DNA from: Lachnospiraceae bacterium
Lineage (GTDB): Bacteria; Bacillota; Clostridia; Lachnospirales; Lachnospiraceae
Length of the DNA stretch: 50,090 nt
Assembly (NCBI GenBank): GCA_017442585.1
Contig: JAFRZM010000018.1
Location: 1-50,090 of the forward strand
Direction: 5' to 3'
Position numbers and translations under genes: made by a program. The number at the start of each line of letters is the position of its first letter. Position 1 is the first letter of the stretch. The notes under the pieces are model-generated. The model was not told the DNA's origin. It was given only the letters and a program-made list of their open reading frames with translations, and did not search any database. Positions 40,637 through 50,020 of the stretch are shown in pieces.

Positions 40637-41434
40637 ATGGATTTACACGATTTTGATGATGTAGCGGAAAACTACGATTTATATCTTGAAGAAATGTATA
40701 AAGATGTAGATAATCATGCAGGTTTTTTGGATTTTTATTTGGATTTTGCGAAAGAGTATGGGAAAGACGGTGTGATAGATATAGCTTGCGGAACGGGAGC
40801 AGTTTTGCTTTATTTGGCGAAGCATGGAATATTTGCGGATGGTACGGACTTATCTGAAGCAATGTGTAGGGTTGCAAAGGAAAAAGCAAATAAGGAAGGG
40901 TTTAATCTTAAAATTTTCCCTGCAAATATGACAGATTTTAGGAGTAATAAAAAGTATTCGTGCGCAATAATAGCACGGAGCGGATTTATGCATTTGCTTA
41001 ATCCGGAGTTACAGAGAGCAGCACTTTTAAATATTCGGGAGAATTTGGTAGATGGCGGAATGCTTACATTCAATACATTTGATCCTAATCCGATTTTTCA
41101 AGCAGAGCAGATGGAGAGTAAAGATACGGATTATGAGTTTAGACTTGAATATACGAATAAAGAAGGAAAACGTGAGAAAATATATAATGCAATTTCGTAT
41201 GATCCACACACACAAATAATGAGTGGGAATTGGAAATTTGAGACGCTTGACGCAAATGGAGCGGTTATCGAAGAAAGAATTCGTCCATTGAAGATGCGTC
41301 AGACGTATCGTCAGGAAATGCTGTACTTATTGGAAATGACGGGATATGAGATTGTAAATGTATATGGCGGATATAATAAAGAATCCGCAGATAGACCGGC
41401 AAAGAACGTTATCTGGTGTGTTAGAAAAAAATAA
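40637..41434 (+). CDS. class I SAM-dependent methyltransferase
   Basis: 265 residues with a Rossmann-type SAM fold: motif I VIDIACGTGAVLLYLAKHGI, the acidic DGTDLSEAMCRVAKEKA, motif II-like CAIIARSGFMHLL and a later GGMLTFNTFDP. A C-terminal beta-rich part (LRPLKMRQTYRQ-like, YEIVNVYGGY) resembles small-molecule methyltransferases rather than rRNA enzymes. The substrate is unknown. Its place behind a leader-peptide attenuator raises the possibility of a drug- or stress-induced role (inference). Confidence 0.8.
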   Translation: MDLHDFDDVAENYDLYLEEMYKDVDNHAGFLDFYLDFAKEYGKDGVIDIACGTGAVLLYLAKHGIFADGTDLSEAMCRVAKEKANKEGFNLKIFPANMTDFRSNKKYSCAIIARSGFMHLLNPELQRAALLNIRENLVDGGMLTFNTFDPNPIFQAEQMESKDTDYEFRLEYTNKEGKREKIYNAISYDPHTQIMSGNWKFETLDANGAVIEERIRPLKMRQTYRQEMLYLLEMTGYEIVNVYGGYNKESADRPAKNVIWCVRKK

Positions 41435-41470
41435 TAATATATTGTATATATGCAGAAAGAGGTAACAAAT

Positions 41471-42073
41471 ATGGCGAATCTTATAGTGGTATGCGGGCCG
41501 CAGGCTGTTGGGAAGATGGTAGTGGCGGAGAGCCTTAGAGATAAGTTAAAATACAACATGATGATGAATCATGACAGCATCGAGATATCAGATAAGATAT
41601 TCGGTTTTGCAACACCGGCACAAAAAGAGTTTAATGCGTATTTCAGGGAAAAAGCATTTGACCTCGCAGTAAAGTATAACGTAGATTTTATATTCACTTA
41701 TGTAGCTGCATTTGAAATGCAAGAGGAAAAAGATTATCTTATGAACTTGCACGAACTATTTACAAAGAACGGTGGAAACTTCTATTTTGTAGAATTAAGT
41801 GCAGACCTTGATACAAGAATCGCGCGTAACGAGACACCGTACAGAATGGAGCGAAAAGCATCAAAGAAGGATCTTGAGTGGAGTAGACAGAATCTTCTAG
41901 ACGATACAAAAAATCATGAGCTTAATTTAAAAGAAGACGAGATCTGGTTTAAGAACCACTTAAAAATTGATAACACCAACCTTACACCCGATGAAGTAGC
42001 CGATAAAGTTATCGAAGCCTTTAACCTTATACCAAATGAAAGGTGTGAAAAAGAATATCGTTTCGGAGTATAA
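41471..42073 (+). CDS. P-loop NTPase, kinase-like, with variant Walker A
   Basis: 200 residues from ATG 41471, chosen for the AAAGAGGTAAC site; an in-frame ATG at 41450 would add seven residues. The N-terminus LIVVCGPQAVGKMVVAESLR is a P-loop in which the usual serine or threonine after GK is methionine. That residue normally coordinates magnesium, so activity may be changed. FVELSADLDTRIARNETPYR resembles a nucleotide-kinase lid. It is the last gene of the attenuated operon before a strong terminator. Confidence 0.7.
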   Translation: MANLIVVCGPQAVGKMVVAESLRDKLKYNMMMNHDSIEISDKIFGFATPAQKEFNAYFREKAFDLAVKYNVDFIFTYVAAFEMQEEKDYLMNLHELFTKNGGNFYFVELSADLDTRIARNETPYRMERKASKKDLEWSRQNLLDDTKNHELNLKEDEIWFKNHLKIDNTNLTPDEVADKVIEAFNLIPNERCEKEYRFGV

Positions 42074-42089
42074 CCGATTAAACTTGTAG

Positions 42090-42116
42090 AGGGCGGCATT
42101 TTGCCGCCCTTTTATC
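42090..42116 (+). terminator. terminator of the attenuated operon
   Basis: AGGGCGGCA (42090-42098) pairs perfectly with TGCCGCCCT (42102-42110), loop TTT, followed by TTTATC. Confidence 0.93.
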
Positions 42117-42232
42117 GTATCATACAAAAACAAAAATTGAAAACTTTCGGCTAATGTTGTAATGTAATATTGAGGCAAAAGTGCTCTGACGAATAAAACT
42201 ACATAGCAGATGATGATTATAAAGAGAAGAAT

Positions 42233-43597
42233 ATGAAACGAATAAGAATTTCGCCGTTACAGCTTATTCCTATAAGTTTTTTAATAGTGATAATTATAGG
42301 AACCGCGCTTTTACTTGTTCCGCAAGCAACCGCGATCGGAGAGAGCACAGATTTTGTTACGGCACTTTTTACAGCGACGACATCGACTTGTGTAACGGGA
42401 CTTGTCGTGGTTGATACATTTTCACATTGGAGCGTATTAGGACAGGTAATAATACTGTTTCTTGCTCAAATCGGCGGCCTTGGCGTAGTTGCAGTAGGCT
42501 CGATGATAATGCTTGTTGCGCGAAAGAAATTTACGCTGGGCGACAGAATCTTACTTGGAGATTCGTTAAACATTGATAAAACGAGGGGTCTTTTATTAAT
42601 ACTGGTTAGAATTTTTAAAGGCGTATTCTTTGTAGAAGCCGTGGGCGCAGCGCTTTTTACAATTGAATTTATTCCGCGGTTCGGCGTAGCAAAAGGAATA
42701 TGGGTATCAATCTTCCAGTCTGTATCAGCGTTTTGCAATGCCGGTATGGACATAATCGGTGCGGACAGCCTTATCGGATATAATTCGTCGGGGTTTATTA
42801 TGGGCCTTACGATGGCTCTTATAATTTTAGGCGGTCTCGGCTTTGTTGTGTGGTTTGATATTCTTGACGGAATAAAGAACGGTATAAAAGAGCGTTACGG
42901 AGTGGGAACGATATTTTCGCATCTTTCCGAACACAGTAAGCTCGTGCTTTGGATGACGTTTATTTTGATATTCGGCGGTGCGGCGCTTATCTTTTTGGCA
43001 GAGTATGATAATCCGTCTACTATAGGAAATATGCCGTTGGCTGATAAAATCTTAAATAGTATATTCCAGTCAGTTACTTTCCGTACGGCCGGTTTTGCCT
43101 CGGTTTCGCAAAAGGGGCTTACGGAGACCACATGTGTGCTAGGAATAATTCTCATGTTTATCGGAGGTTCGCCTGTCGGTACTGCGGGCGGAATTAAGAC
43201 CGTGACAGCGTTTCTTTTCTTTATGAATGCTTTTTCCTATGTAAGAAAAGAAAAGGAAAATGTAATCTTCAACAGAAGCGTATCGCACGAACTTATGCGT
43301 AAAGCTTCTGCAATCGTCTTTATAAGTATGTCTGCGGTCTTTATTATGACGTTGCTTCTTATGAGCCGCACGGGCATCGCACTTACGGATGCGTCGTACG
43401 AAACGATAAGTGCGATCGGCACGGTAGGTCTTTCGAGAAACCTTACGCCAACGCTTGATGCAGGCGGTCGGATAATTATTATAATTGCCATGTATCTTGG
43501 CAGAATCGGTCCGATTTCGATGGCACTGTTTTTTACCAAAGCAGGTAAAAGCGAGAAAAAGATATTGCATTCGGAAGGAACGTTTTATGTTGGATAA
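42233..43597 (+). CDS. ktrB: KtrB/TrkH-type potassium uptake channel subunit
   Basis: 454-residue membrane protein with eight or more helices and the four quasi-repeated selectivity loops of the Trk/Ktr family: TATTSTCVTGLVVVDTFSHW, FCNAGMDIIGADS, SVTFRTAGFASV and ISAIGTVGLSRNLTP. It transports K+ (and Na+ in some members) and is gated by the cytosolic KtrA ring encoded 24 bases downstream. Length fits KtrB. A weak TTGAAA box near 42137 may belong to its promoter. Confidence 0.94.
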   Translation: MKRIRISPLQLIPISFLIVIIIGTALLLVPQATAIGESTDFVTALFTATTSTCVTGLVVVDTFSHWSVLGQVIILFLAQIGGLGVVAVGSMIMLVARKKFTLGDRILLGDSLNIDKTRGLLLILVRIFKGVFFVEAVGAALFTIEFIPRFGVAKGIWVSIFQSVSAFCNAGMDIIGADSLIGYNSSGFIMGLTMALIILGGLGFVVWFDILDGIKNGIKERYGVGTIFSHLSEHSKLVLWMTFILIFGGAALIFLAEYDNPSTIGNMPLADKILNSIFQSVTFRTAGFASVSQKGLTETTCVLGIILMFIGGSPVGTAGGIKTVTAFLFFMNAFSYVRKEKENVIFNRSVSHELMRKASAIVFISMSAVFIMTLLLMSRTGIALTDASYETISAIGTVGLSRNLTPTLDAGGRIIIIIAMYLGRIGPISMALFFTKAGKSEKKILHSEGTFYVG

Positions 43598-43621
43598 ATA
43601 TACAGTCAGGGGGCTTTACAT

Positions 43622-44260
43622 ATGAGAAAATCGGTTGCGGTACTGGGACTTGGAAAATACGGAAGAAGTCTTGCGGAGAATCTTTATAAATTGGGTGCGG
43701 ACGTTCTTGTTGTTGATAAGGACGAAAGAATTATAAATGAAATGACATCAAAGTGTACATCTGCAATATGCGCGGATCTTTCAAACGAAGACGAGGTTAT
43801 GGTACTTGGGCTTAAGAACATGGATGTTGTGGTAGCGGCAATGGGCGGTGAACTTGCCGCAAGCATTATGGTTGTGTCCGTCGCAAGAGAGCAGGGTGTT
43901 CCGGTTGTTGTTGCGAAATCTTCATCGGAGCGAATGTCGGCAATACTTAGGAAAGTCGGCGTTGATAAGATTATAGATCCGGAAAGCGAGGGCGGTTCCC
44001 GTTCCGCAAAGATACTTTTGTCAAATTCATTCAGAGATGTATTCGAGCTAGACGACAACATGTATATGATCGAGATGGAACCGAAGAAAGAATGGATAGG
44101 TAAAAGCTTAAGAGAACTTGAGTTACGCAAGAAAATGAGCTTAAACGTCGTTGCGGTAAAAGAAAGGGGTGCACATTGGACATTTGTTGATCCGGGCGAT
44201 GTGTTTGAAGCTTCAAATATACTTCTTGTTGTAATGGAAAAGAAAGATATGAAGATATAA
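43622..44260 (+). CDS. ktrA: KtrA/TrkA regulatory subunit
   Basis: 212 residues: N-terminal RCK/Rossmann domain (VAVLGLGKYGRSLAENLYKL, VLVVDKDERIINEMTSKC, AAMGGELAASIMVV) that binds ATP/ADP or NAD(H), and C-terminal TrkA_C domain (GKSLRELELRKKMSLNVVAV) that in relatives binds c-di-AMP. It forms an octameric ring on KtrB. It is co-transcribed with ktrB and followed by a shared terminator with the convergent gene. Confidence 0.95.
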   Translation: MRKSVAVLGLGKYGRSLAENLYKLGADVLVVDKDERIINEMTSKCTSAICADLSNEDEVMVLGLKNMDVVVAAMGGELAASIMVVSVAREQGVPVVVAKSSSERMSAILRKVGVDKIIDPESEGGSRSAKILLSNSFRDVFELDDNMYMIEMEPKKEWIGKSLRELELRKKMSLNVVAVKERGAHWTFVDPGDVFEASNILLVVMEKKDMKI

Positions 44261-44265
44261 ATAAA

Positions 44266-44300
44266 ATGGCGTCGGCAGGGTTTGCCTGCAGGCGCCTTTA
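44266..44300. terminator. bidirectional terminator between ktrA and the GNAT gene
   Basis: GGCG (44268-44271) with CGCC (44293-44296) and GCAGG (44275-44279) with CCTGC (44285-44289), flanked by AAAAT on one side and TTTAAT on the other, between convergent genes. Confidence 0.7.
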
Positions 44301-44310
44301 ATCTATTTCC

Positions 44311-44979
44311 TTATTCGCCATACAGTAATACGTAATGATTTAAGTTACCTTTATAAACGGATTCGTCCTTAAGTTTAAATCCAAACTTCTCATACATTGC
44401 TACATTTTCCTTAAGGTCAGTTTCGAGGCAGATGCGATACCCTTTCTCTTTCGCGAACGAAGTAAGTAAGTTTATTAACGGCTTACCGAATCCCTTTCTC
44501 TGACACTCCTTCTTTGTTGCAAAAACATATACATACCATGTTTTATCATCAAGATACGGTTTTCTTTTTTCCAAAGAATAGTCTTCGTAAGCTTCCTGTC
44601 TGTAGAAAGATGGATTTAAAAGCATCAGATAGTCAAGCGGTTTTGCCACTTTCATATATTCTCTTATGCCTATTTTCCCGGTCATCGGAGGTTCAAACAT
44701 AATAACCGCTTCATACTTTTCACTGCTTGTTAAACCGCCTATCATATCCATGTGAAGCCTACTTTTGTAATCCACAAGCATCATGCGGCTTAGGGTTTTT
44801 CTGTTTACGGGGCCCTTAAAAATATTGCAAAACAGCGGGTAATTGGTGTATGCGTCAACAGATGTTTTTATAAATTCACTGATATTATCCTTTGACAGAA
44901 ATTGAATTTCAGAAACACCGGATTCACGGGCGTAGTCATATAATTCGTTCAAGTATTTATTACTGCTCGTGCAGCTCAT
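44311..44979 (-). CDS. GNAT family N-acetyltransferase
   Basis: 222 residues from ATG at 44979-44977, chosen because AAGGAGG lies 9 bases upstream on the minus strand; the frame extends further up to 45006 without a site. The acetyl-CoA motif is in the last third: WYVYVFATKKECQRKGFGKP, LINLLTSFAKEKG, ETDLKENVAMYEKFGF. The middle is a substrate domain of unknown specificity. It overlaps the end of the HD-GYP gene by 20 bases, so the two form a minus-strand operon. Confidence 0.88.
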   Translation of the reverse strand: MSCTSSNKYLNELYDYARESGVSEIQFLSKDNISEFIKTSVDAYTNYPLFCNIFKGPVNRKTLSRMMLVDYKSRLHMDMIGGLTSSEKYEAVIMFEPPMTGKIGIREYMKVAKPLDYLMLLNPSFYRQEAYEDYSLEKRKPYLDDKTWYVYVFATKKECQRKGFGKPLINLLTSFAKEKGYRICLETDLKENVAMYEKFGFKLKDESVYKGNLNHYVLLYGE

Positions 44980-46171
44980 AATGCTTATCCTCCTTGATAA
45001 TGGCAAGCATTATATCCGCAATCTTCGGATCAAACTGCGTACCCTTACCTTTTTCGATTTCTGATTTTACGACATCCTGCTGCATATAATTTCTGTAACT
45101 TCTGTTACTCGTCATTGCATCATATGCATCGGCAACGCATATGATTCTTGCAGGAAGTGGGATTCCCTCGCCCTTAAGTCCGTCAGGATATCCCGTGCCG
45201 TCGAATCTCTCATGGTGCCATCTTGCACCGACGCAGACTTCCGACATCTCCGTCATTTCAGAAAGAATATCATATCCGATTACAGGATGCTTTTTGATTA
45301 TATTGTATTCTTCCTCGGAAAGACGGTCTGCTTTATTTATGATAGCGTCCGGGACGCCGATTTTACCTATATCGTGGAGCATAGCCATGTTTATGACTTC
45401 GTCGATCTGCTCCTGTGGGAGCTTTAACCTTTTTGCAATCATGCCTGAGTATTCCGCAACTCGCATGGAGTGGCCGTTTGTATACTTGTCCTTGGCATCG
45501 ATAGTCTTAGCAAGAGTGTACATAGCCTGGAGAGTTATTCTTTCATTTGCCTGTTCCAGGTAAAAGTTTGCTTCGTCGAGTTCTTTCTGTTTTTTCTCGT
45601 AAGCGCGGCTTTGATATTTGATGATGATACCAAAGATTAAAGATACAAGTGCAAGAGACTGTATTACGTCTATTGCGATAGCGTGCTCAGACTTAAATAA
45701 CACAACTACATCCGGATGCGTCTCGCTGTATAAAATGCAGCCGCAATGGAAGATCAGCGACAAGCCGTAGATTACATATAATATCTTTTTCCTGATTACA
45801 ACCCAGCTTATAACAAGGCTCAAAAGGAGCCATATTGGCATTCCGCCGTGGTAGCCGCCTGATGTGAAGAACATAATAGGAAAAAGCACGAAGTTTGCAA
45901 CTATGGAAAAAAGTACCGCCGCATAGATTACGTCGCTTGATTTCATGGAAAGTATGAGGCAGAACACCGCAAAGACGCACGTGATGATAAAAGCTCCGAT
46001 TGCGATAGGGGAGCTGTTTAAAGCAACAGATATTCCGATAGAAACCGCTGAGCCGACGATGGCTATGACAACAGCGATATTAAGGAGCTGTTGCCAAAGG
46101 TCGCGTTCGCCGATCATGGTATTATATACTTTTTTGCAAGTCCTTTTAATTTTCCTTTTTATAGAGTCCAT
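44960..46171 (-). CDS. membrane HD-GYP c-di-GMP phosphodiesterase
   Basis: 403 residues. The N-terminal about 170 contain six hydrophobic segments (a sensor region), followed by a coiled linker (KKQKELDEANFYLEQANERI) and a full HD-GYP domain: NGHSMRVAEYSGMIAKRL, MLHDIGKIGVPDAIINK, HPVIGYDIL, ARWHHERFDGTGYPDGLKG and VADAYDAMTSNRSYR. All metal and GYP residues are present, so it should degrade c-di-GMP. Given the flagellar and Tad genes in the same window, control of motility or attachment is plausible. Confidence 0.94.
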   Translation of the reverse strand: MDSIKRKIKRTCKKVYNTMIGERDLWQQLLNIAVVIAIVGSAVSIGISVALNSSPIAIGAFIITCVFAVFCLILSMKSSDVIYAAVLFSIVANFVLFPIMFFTSGGYHGGMPIWLLLSLVISWVVIRKKILYVIYGLSLIFHCGCILYSETHPDVVVLFKSEHAIAIDVIQSLALVSLIFGIIIKYQSRAYEKKQKELDEANFYLEQANERITLQAMYTLAKTIDAKDKYTNGHSMRVAEYSGMIAKRLKLPQEQIDEVINMAMLHDIGKIGVPDAIINKADRLSEEEYNIIKKHPVIGYDILSEMTEMSEVCVGARWHHERFDGTGYPDGLKGEGIPLPARIICVADAYDAMTSNRSYRNYMQQDVVKSEIEKGKGTQFDPKIADIMLAIIKEDKHYELHEQ

Positions 46172-46350
46172 ATGCTTTACCTTTTAAGGAATACTTTTCG
46201 ACACATAATATATTATAGCACGATGTGTTTGATAGTGGTGTTGATTTTGTGATTATTGCGTTGAAGAGTTTTGAAAAAAGATGTAAGATAGTTGGTAATG
46301 AGCTTGTATTTGAAGGTGCAAAAGCATAATACATATATAAAGAGGGCTTT

Positions 46351-48288
46351 ATGAGAAAAGAGTTTGTTGATTACGTTGAGAAAATGAAGAAGATTCGTCG
46401 TCTTTCAACGCCTGCAATCGATAGCATTAAATCTGAGTATGATTACGGAAAAACATTGGTCGATAATTTCCGCGAGATTGGTGAAATGGCGGGAGAAAAC
46501 CGTGAAACGGTTGAGAAGATCTTATTACCGATGATTCAGTCGGATAAACCATTAACCGAAGATGAAATAAAAGAATTAAGCGAGCTTCGAGAACTCTTGA
46601 TGGTTGCGGATACGATTCACGAAATCGATCAGCATATCGCAGATATGATAAATGAGCGAATCTTGGACGAGACTACAAGTACGCCGGAAGATGAGACGAG
46701 TGGGAGCAAAGAGAAAACATTTAATACTCCGGAAGAGAGAGATAATTATATAAACAGCCTAGGCCGTACCATGCAGATTAAGTATTTCCGCATGATTACG
46801 TCACAGCAAAGTAACCCGGTAGGCTCCGAAAAGTGCCGTAAGGAAGGCTTGGTTGTTGTTGAAAAGCTTAAAAAATATATGGAGAAAGATGTCTTTGAGA
46901 CACTTTCTGCACAGATGCAGCAGTTTGTTTTTAAGTGCGCGTTAAACGGTGCGCTTATGTATCAGGCCTATGTGGGTGATAATCGCGAATATTACAGAAA
47001 GAAAATGATGGAAGCGTTAAAGCGTTTTGTTTCTTATCTCGAAGATGATTTCTACAAGTCGAAATTTACGGAAATATTTTTAAAGACTTGTGAAGTGCAT
47101 GCCTATGACCATATGAGCGCGATTCTTTTGGATACTGAGCTTCCGAAAGATGCGGCAAAAGAGATTTTTCCTTACATGCTTAAAATGGAAGACCTTTTAA
47201 AGAATGACCCTGTAGTCAAGGAAGACGGAGTGCCGGATTCAATGATTTACGGAATGGAAATGACGCTTTTCCAATGTGCCGCACTTGCAGGCGATTCGTC
47301 GACTATAGAGCGCTTAAAGAAAGCACTTGAGATATATGAAATGCGAGATCCTGACGATTTAACCGCTCAGGGCGCACAGTATAACCAGAGCTATCCTTTG
47401 ATAATCTACGAATGCCTGGCTAACGGCAAGGTTAGAGAAGACGGTCTTACGGAAGAAGATTATGCGCTCCTTGACCGCATTGTATCGAATATGATTGAGT
47501 ACATCTGCAAGATGCCGAAGGAATCCATGCTTACGGACCGTGTGGTTGTATATAATAAGCTCCTTAATGTTTTCGTGGAGTATCCGGGCAAGCGCTCGTT
47601 CGGTGACTTTTTCATTGAGTCAATCGCAGCTATCCATCCGCCGACATATGTGCATTCGAAGATGGTTGCGAAGATTTCGTTATGTCTTGCGAGACACCTT
47701 ATTCGTAAGAAGCCGGAAGTGTTCGTAGGATTCCCAGGTATCAAAAGTGCAGCAGATTTATCAGGTAAAAGCGCTGATATTTTAAACTATGCGTATAACG
47801 CCGCACTTTACCATGATATGGGCAAGCTTTCAATACTTGATACGATTTCCATGTACGGAAGAAGATTATTAGATACCGAGTTTTCAAATATTAAGTGCCA
47901 TCCGGACAACGGATATAAGACTGCAGTTAAGTATGTATCTACGAGAGATTATGCGGATGTAATACGCGGCCATCATAAGTTTTATGATAATTCCTGTGGC
48001 TATCCGACGGACTTTGATACATCGAAGAGCCCTTATAAGGCAATCATCGATATCGTAACCATCGCAGATTGTATGGATGCCGCAACCGACGGTGTCGGAA
48101 GAAGTTACAATATCGGTAAGACGTATGACGATTATATCAAGGAAGTTGAGGCAGGTGCCAATACCCGCTATGCCCCATACTTCGCAGACCTTTTAAAAGA
48201 TAAAGACGTTTACAACGATATGCAGTATATCTTAACCGAAGAACGTAATGGAGTGTATAGGGAGATATATTCGTTGATGAAACGATAA
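46351..48288 (+). CDS. divergent HD-GYP-like protein with long helical N-terminus
   Basis: 645 residues. Residues 1-420 are helical and acidic with no membrane segment and no domain I can name. The C-terminal about 220 residues follow the HD-GYP order: VHSKMVAKISLCLARHLI, ALYHDMGKLSILDTI, CHPDNGYKTAVKYV, IRGHHKFYDNSCGYPTDFD and VTIADCMDAATDGVGRSYN. Key changes from the canonical form are HHK for HHE and an extra residue before GYP, so metal content or substrate may differ. It is divergently transcribed from the canonical HD-GYP gene. Confidence 0.8.
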   Translation: MRKEFVDYVEKMKKIRRLSTPAIDSIKSEYDYGKTLVDNFREIGEMAGENRETVEKILLPMIQSDKPLTEDEIKELSELRELLMVADTIHEIDQHIADMINERILDETTSTPEDETSGSKEKTFNTPEERDNYINSLGRTMQIKYFRMITSQQSNPVGSEKCRKEGLVVVEKLKKYMEKDVFETLSAQMQQFVFKCALNGALMYQAYVGDNREYYRKKMMEALKRFVSYLEDDFYKSKFTEIFLKTCEVHAYDHMSAILLDTELPKDAAKEIFPYMLKMEDLLKNDPVVKEDGVPDSMIYGMEMTLFQCAALAGDSSTIERLKKALEIYEMRDPDDLTAQGAQYNQSYPLIIYECLANGKVREDGLTEEDYALLDRIVSNMIEYICKMPKESMLTDRVVVYNKLLNVFVEYPGKRSFGDFFIESIAAIHPPTYVHSKMVAKISLCLARHLIRKKPEVFVGFPGIKSAADLSGKSADILNYAYNAALYHDMGKLSILDTISMYGRRLLDTEFSNIKCHPDNGYKTAVKYVSTRDYADVIRGHHKFYDNSCGYPTDFDTSKSPYKAIIDIVTIADCMDAATDGVGRSYNIGKTYDDYIKEVEAGANTRYAPYFADLLKDKDVYNDMQYILTEERNGVYREIYSLMKR

Positions 48289-48387
48289 GCCTTCGTAGCA
48301 TTTTTACAATGAATAATAGTGTAAAAATAGTGAAAATTAATAGAAAAAACACCGCCCGTTTGTTATAATATCATTGAGGTGAGCGCG

Positions 48388-49485
48388 ATGATTAAAGTAA
48401 CATTGACAAATGAAATCCTTAAATACATAACAGAAATAGATAAAAACAGATACAAGGTTTCCGAGGTAAAATTGCCGAAATCTGTTGCGAGCAAACTCCG
48501 TAAGAACTCAAAGAAGAAGAGCTCATACGCCTCAAACAAGATAGAAGGTAATCCCCTTTCCGAGAAACAAGTCGACGAAGTAATCGAGAAAGACGAAAGA
48601 AAGCACTTCCTTAAGCCGGAGCAAGAAGTTCGCAATTACTTCCTCGCACTTCAGTACCTTGAAGACAAGGCCAAAAAGAAAGAGCCATTTTCTAAAAAAT
48701 TGATACTGGACGTTCAAAAATACGTTGAAAAAGGCGCATCAAAAGAAAAAATCGGATTAAGAGGCGCGATGCCTCCGGGCGTGCTTTTTGCAGTATACGA
48801 TTCAGAAAGCGGCAATCCGGATTATATTCCGCCGGAGTATTGCGACATCCCCGACCTTTTGGATGAACTGGTTGAATATGTAAATACGACTGACGATCAC
48901 CCACTTTTGGTTGCCGCAGTTGTGCATTATCAGCTGGTTACAATACACCCGTTTGAAGATGGAAACGGTAGAACCGCGCGGTTATTATCCGGATATATCC
49001 TGGATTTAAACGGATACGGTTTTAACGGGATCGGTTCGTTAGAGGAATACTTTGCGTATGACACAAACGAGTACTATGAATCAATACAGATGGGCCTGCC
49101 GGCACTTTATTATTCGGGAAGAAACAATCCGCCGCACCCGGAAGTATGGATCAATTATTTCTTGCGTATGGTATTGCTTTATTCTAACAAAGTCTGCGAA
49201 CTGTCGGTAAGTTCCGGCGAAGATGAGATAGGTGGAAGCTTGTCATATTTAAAAGGCAAGGAAAAAGACCTTCTCCTATATTTAATAAAAAATTATAAGG
49301 GTGAGTTTACTCCAATCGAGGTCAGCCGCGGAATCGGTGTGACAAATAAAACCGTAATAAACAGACTGTCCGTTCTGGCAAAAAGCGGTTTTGTAGAGCC
49401 ACTGATGGTAAATCAACGCATTATGTCGTATAGATTAAGCGACTTTGCGAAAGATAATGAAAAAGCAATAATAAAGATGATTTAG
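48388..49485 (+). CDS. Fic family AMP-transferase with N-terminal inhibitory motif and C-terminal wHTH
   Basis: 365 residues from ATG 48388, with GAGGTG 7 bases upstream; GTG 48379 is the alternative. Near residue 50, SYASNKIEGN matches the class II inhibitory helix (S/T-x-x-x-E-G/N). The catalytic loop HPFEDGNGRTAR is near 188 and complete. The end (about 290-350: LLLYLIKNYKGEFTPIEVSR, NKTVINRLSVLAKSGFVEP) is a winged helix, suggesting DNA binding or autoregulation. It AMPylates target hydroxyls when inhibition is relieved. A TATAAT box at 48364-48369 precedes it. Confidence 0.93.
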   Translation: MIKVTLTNEILKYITEIDKNRYKVSEVKLPKSVASKLRKNSKKKSSYASNKIEGNPLSEKQVDEVIEKDERKHFLKPEQEVRNYFLALQYLEDKAKKKEPFSKKLILDVQKYVEKGASKEKIGLRGAMPPGVLFAVYDSESGNPDYIPPEYCDIPDLLDELVEYVNTTDDHPLLVAAVVHYQLVTIHPFEDGNGRTARLLSGYILDLNGYGFNGIGSLEEYFAYDTNEYYESIQMGLPALYYSGRNNPPHPEVWINYFLRMVLLYSNKVCELSVSSGEDEIGGSLSYLKGKEKDLLLYLIKNYKGEFTPIEVSRGIGVTNKTVINRLSVLAKSGFVEPLMVNQRIMSYRLSDFAKDNEKAIIKMI

Positions 49486-49540
49486 TTAATTCAATAGATA
49501 AAAATATAATTTGTTTAAATAGAAATTCTGTGATACTATA

Positions 49541-49576
49541 AATCCATGCGATGAATCTATATCGCATGGATTTTCT
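49541..49576 (+). terminator. terminator after the Fic gene
   Basis: AATCCATGCGAT (49541-49552) and ATCGCATGGATT (49561-49572) are perfect complements with an 8-base loop, followed by TTCT. Confidence 0.75.
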
Positions 49577-49638
49577 AATATGCCGAAAGGTATCGATAAG
49601 CTCAACGGTTCAAGAGCATTGTCCAACGAATAAGTACA

Positions 49639-49667
49639 TTGACAAAACATCAAAAATGATGTATTTT
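49639..49667 (+). promoter_or_regulatory. promoter with embedded operator of the toxin-antitoxin pair
   Basis: TTGACA (49639-49644), 17-base spacer, TATTTT (49662-49667). Between the boxes ACATCA (49647-49652) and TGATGT (49657-49662) form an inverted repeat, the usual place for an antitoxin operator. Confidence 0.62.
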
Positions 49668-49680
49668 TAAGGAGAAAGGA

Positions 49681-50007
49681 ATGGAAATTTACGATTATTA
49701 TACTTCAGGTGGAAAGAACCTAATAATGGAGTACGTGGGGAAACTTGAGACCAAGGAGCGTGCTGAGGTCCTTGATGCGCGAGAGCAAATCCGCGATTAT
49801 GGGTTGGATGCATTTGAAAAACTAAATACAAGGCAACTAGAAGGTAAAATATGGGAAGTTAAATTATCAAAAATAAGAATAATGTATGTTATAGTCAGCG
49901 AAGAAAGCGTATTTTTCTTGAATATTTGTAGAAAACAAAAAGGCAAGACAGAGAAACAAGAACTGGATAAAGCAAGGCGGAGGGCTCAAAAGTATGAGCT
50001 GTTATAA
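49681..50007 (+). CDS. RelE/HigB-like toxin (Gp49 type)
   Basis: 108 residues of the phage-derived Gp49/HigB type: early helix IMEYVGKLETKERAEVLDAR, then FEKLNTRQLEGKIWEVKL, SKIRIMYVIVSEESVFFLNI and a basic end (CRKQKGKTEKQELDKARRRA). Relatives cut mRNA on the ribosome. The toxin-first order and a following coding start 14 bases later fit HigB-HigA type systems. The upstream gap carries a promoter with an operator-like repeat. Confidence 0.85.
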   Translation: MEIYDYYTSGGKNLIMEYVGKLETKERAEVLDAREQIRDYGLDAFEKLNTRQLEGKIWEVKLSKIRIMYVIVSEESVFFLNICRKQKGKTEKQELDKARRRAQKYELL

Positions 50008-50020
50008 GGAGGGATGATTC

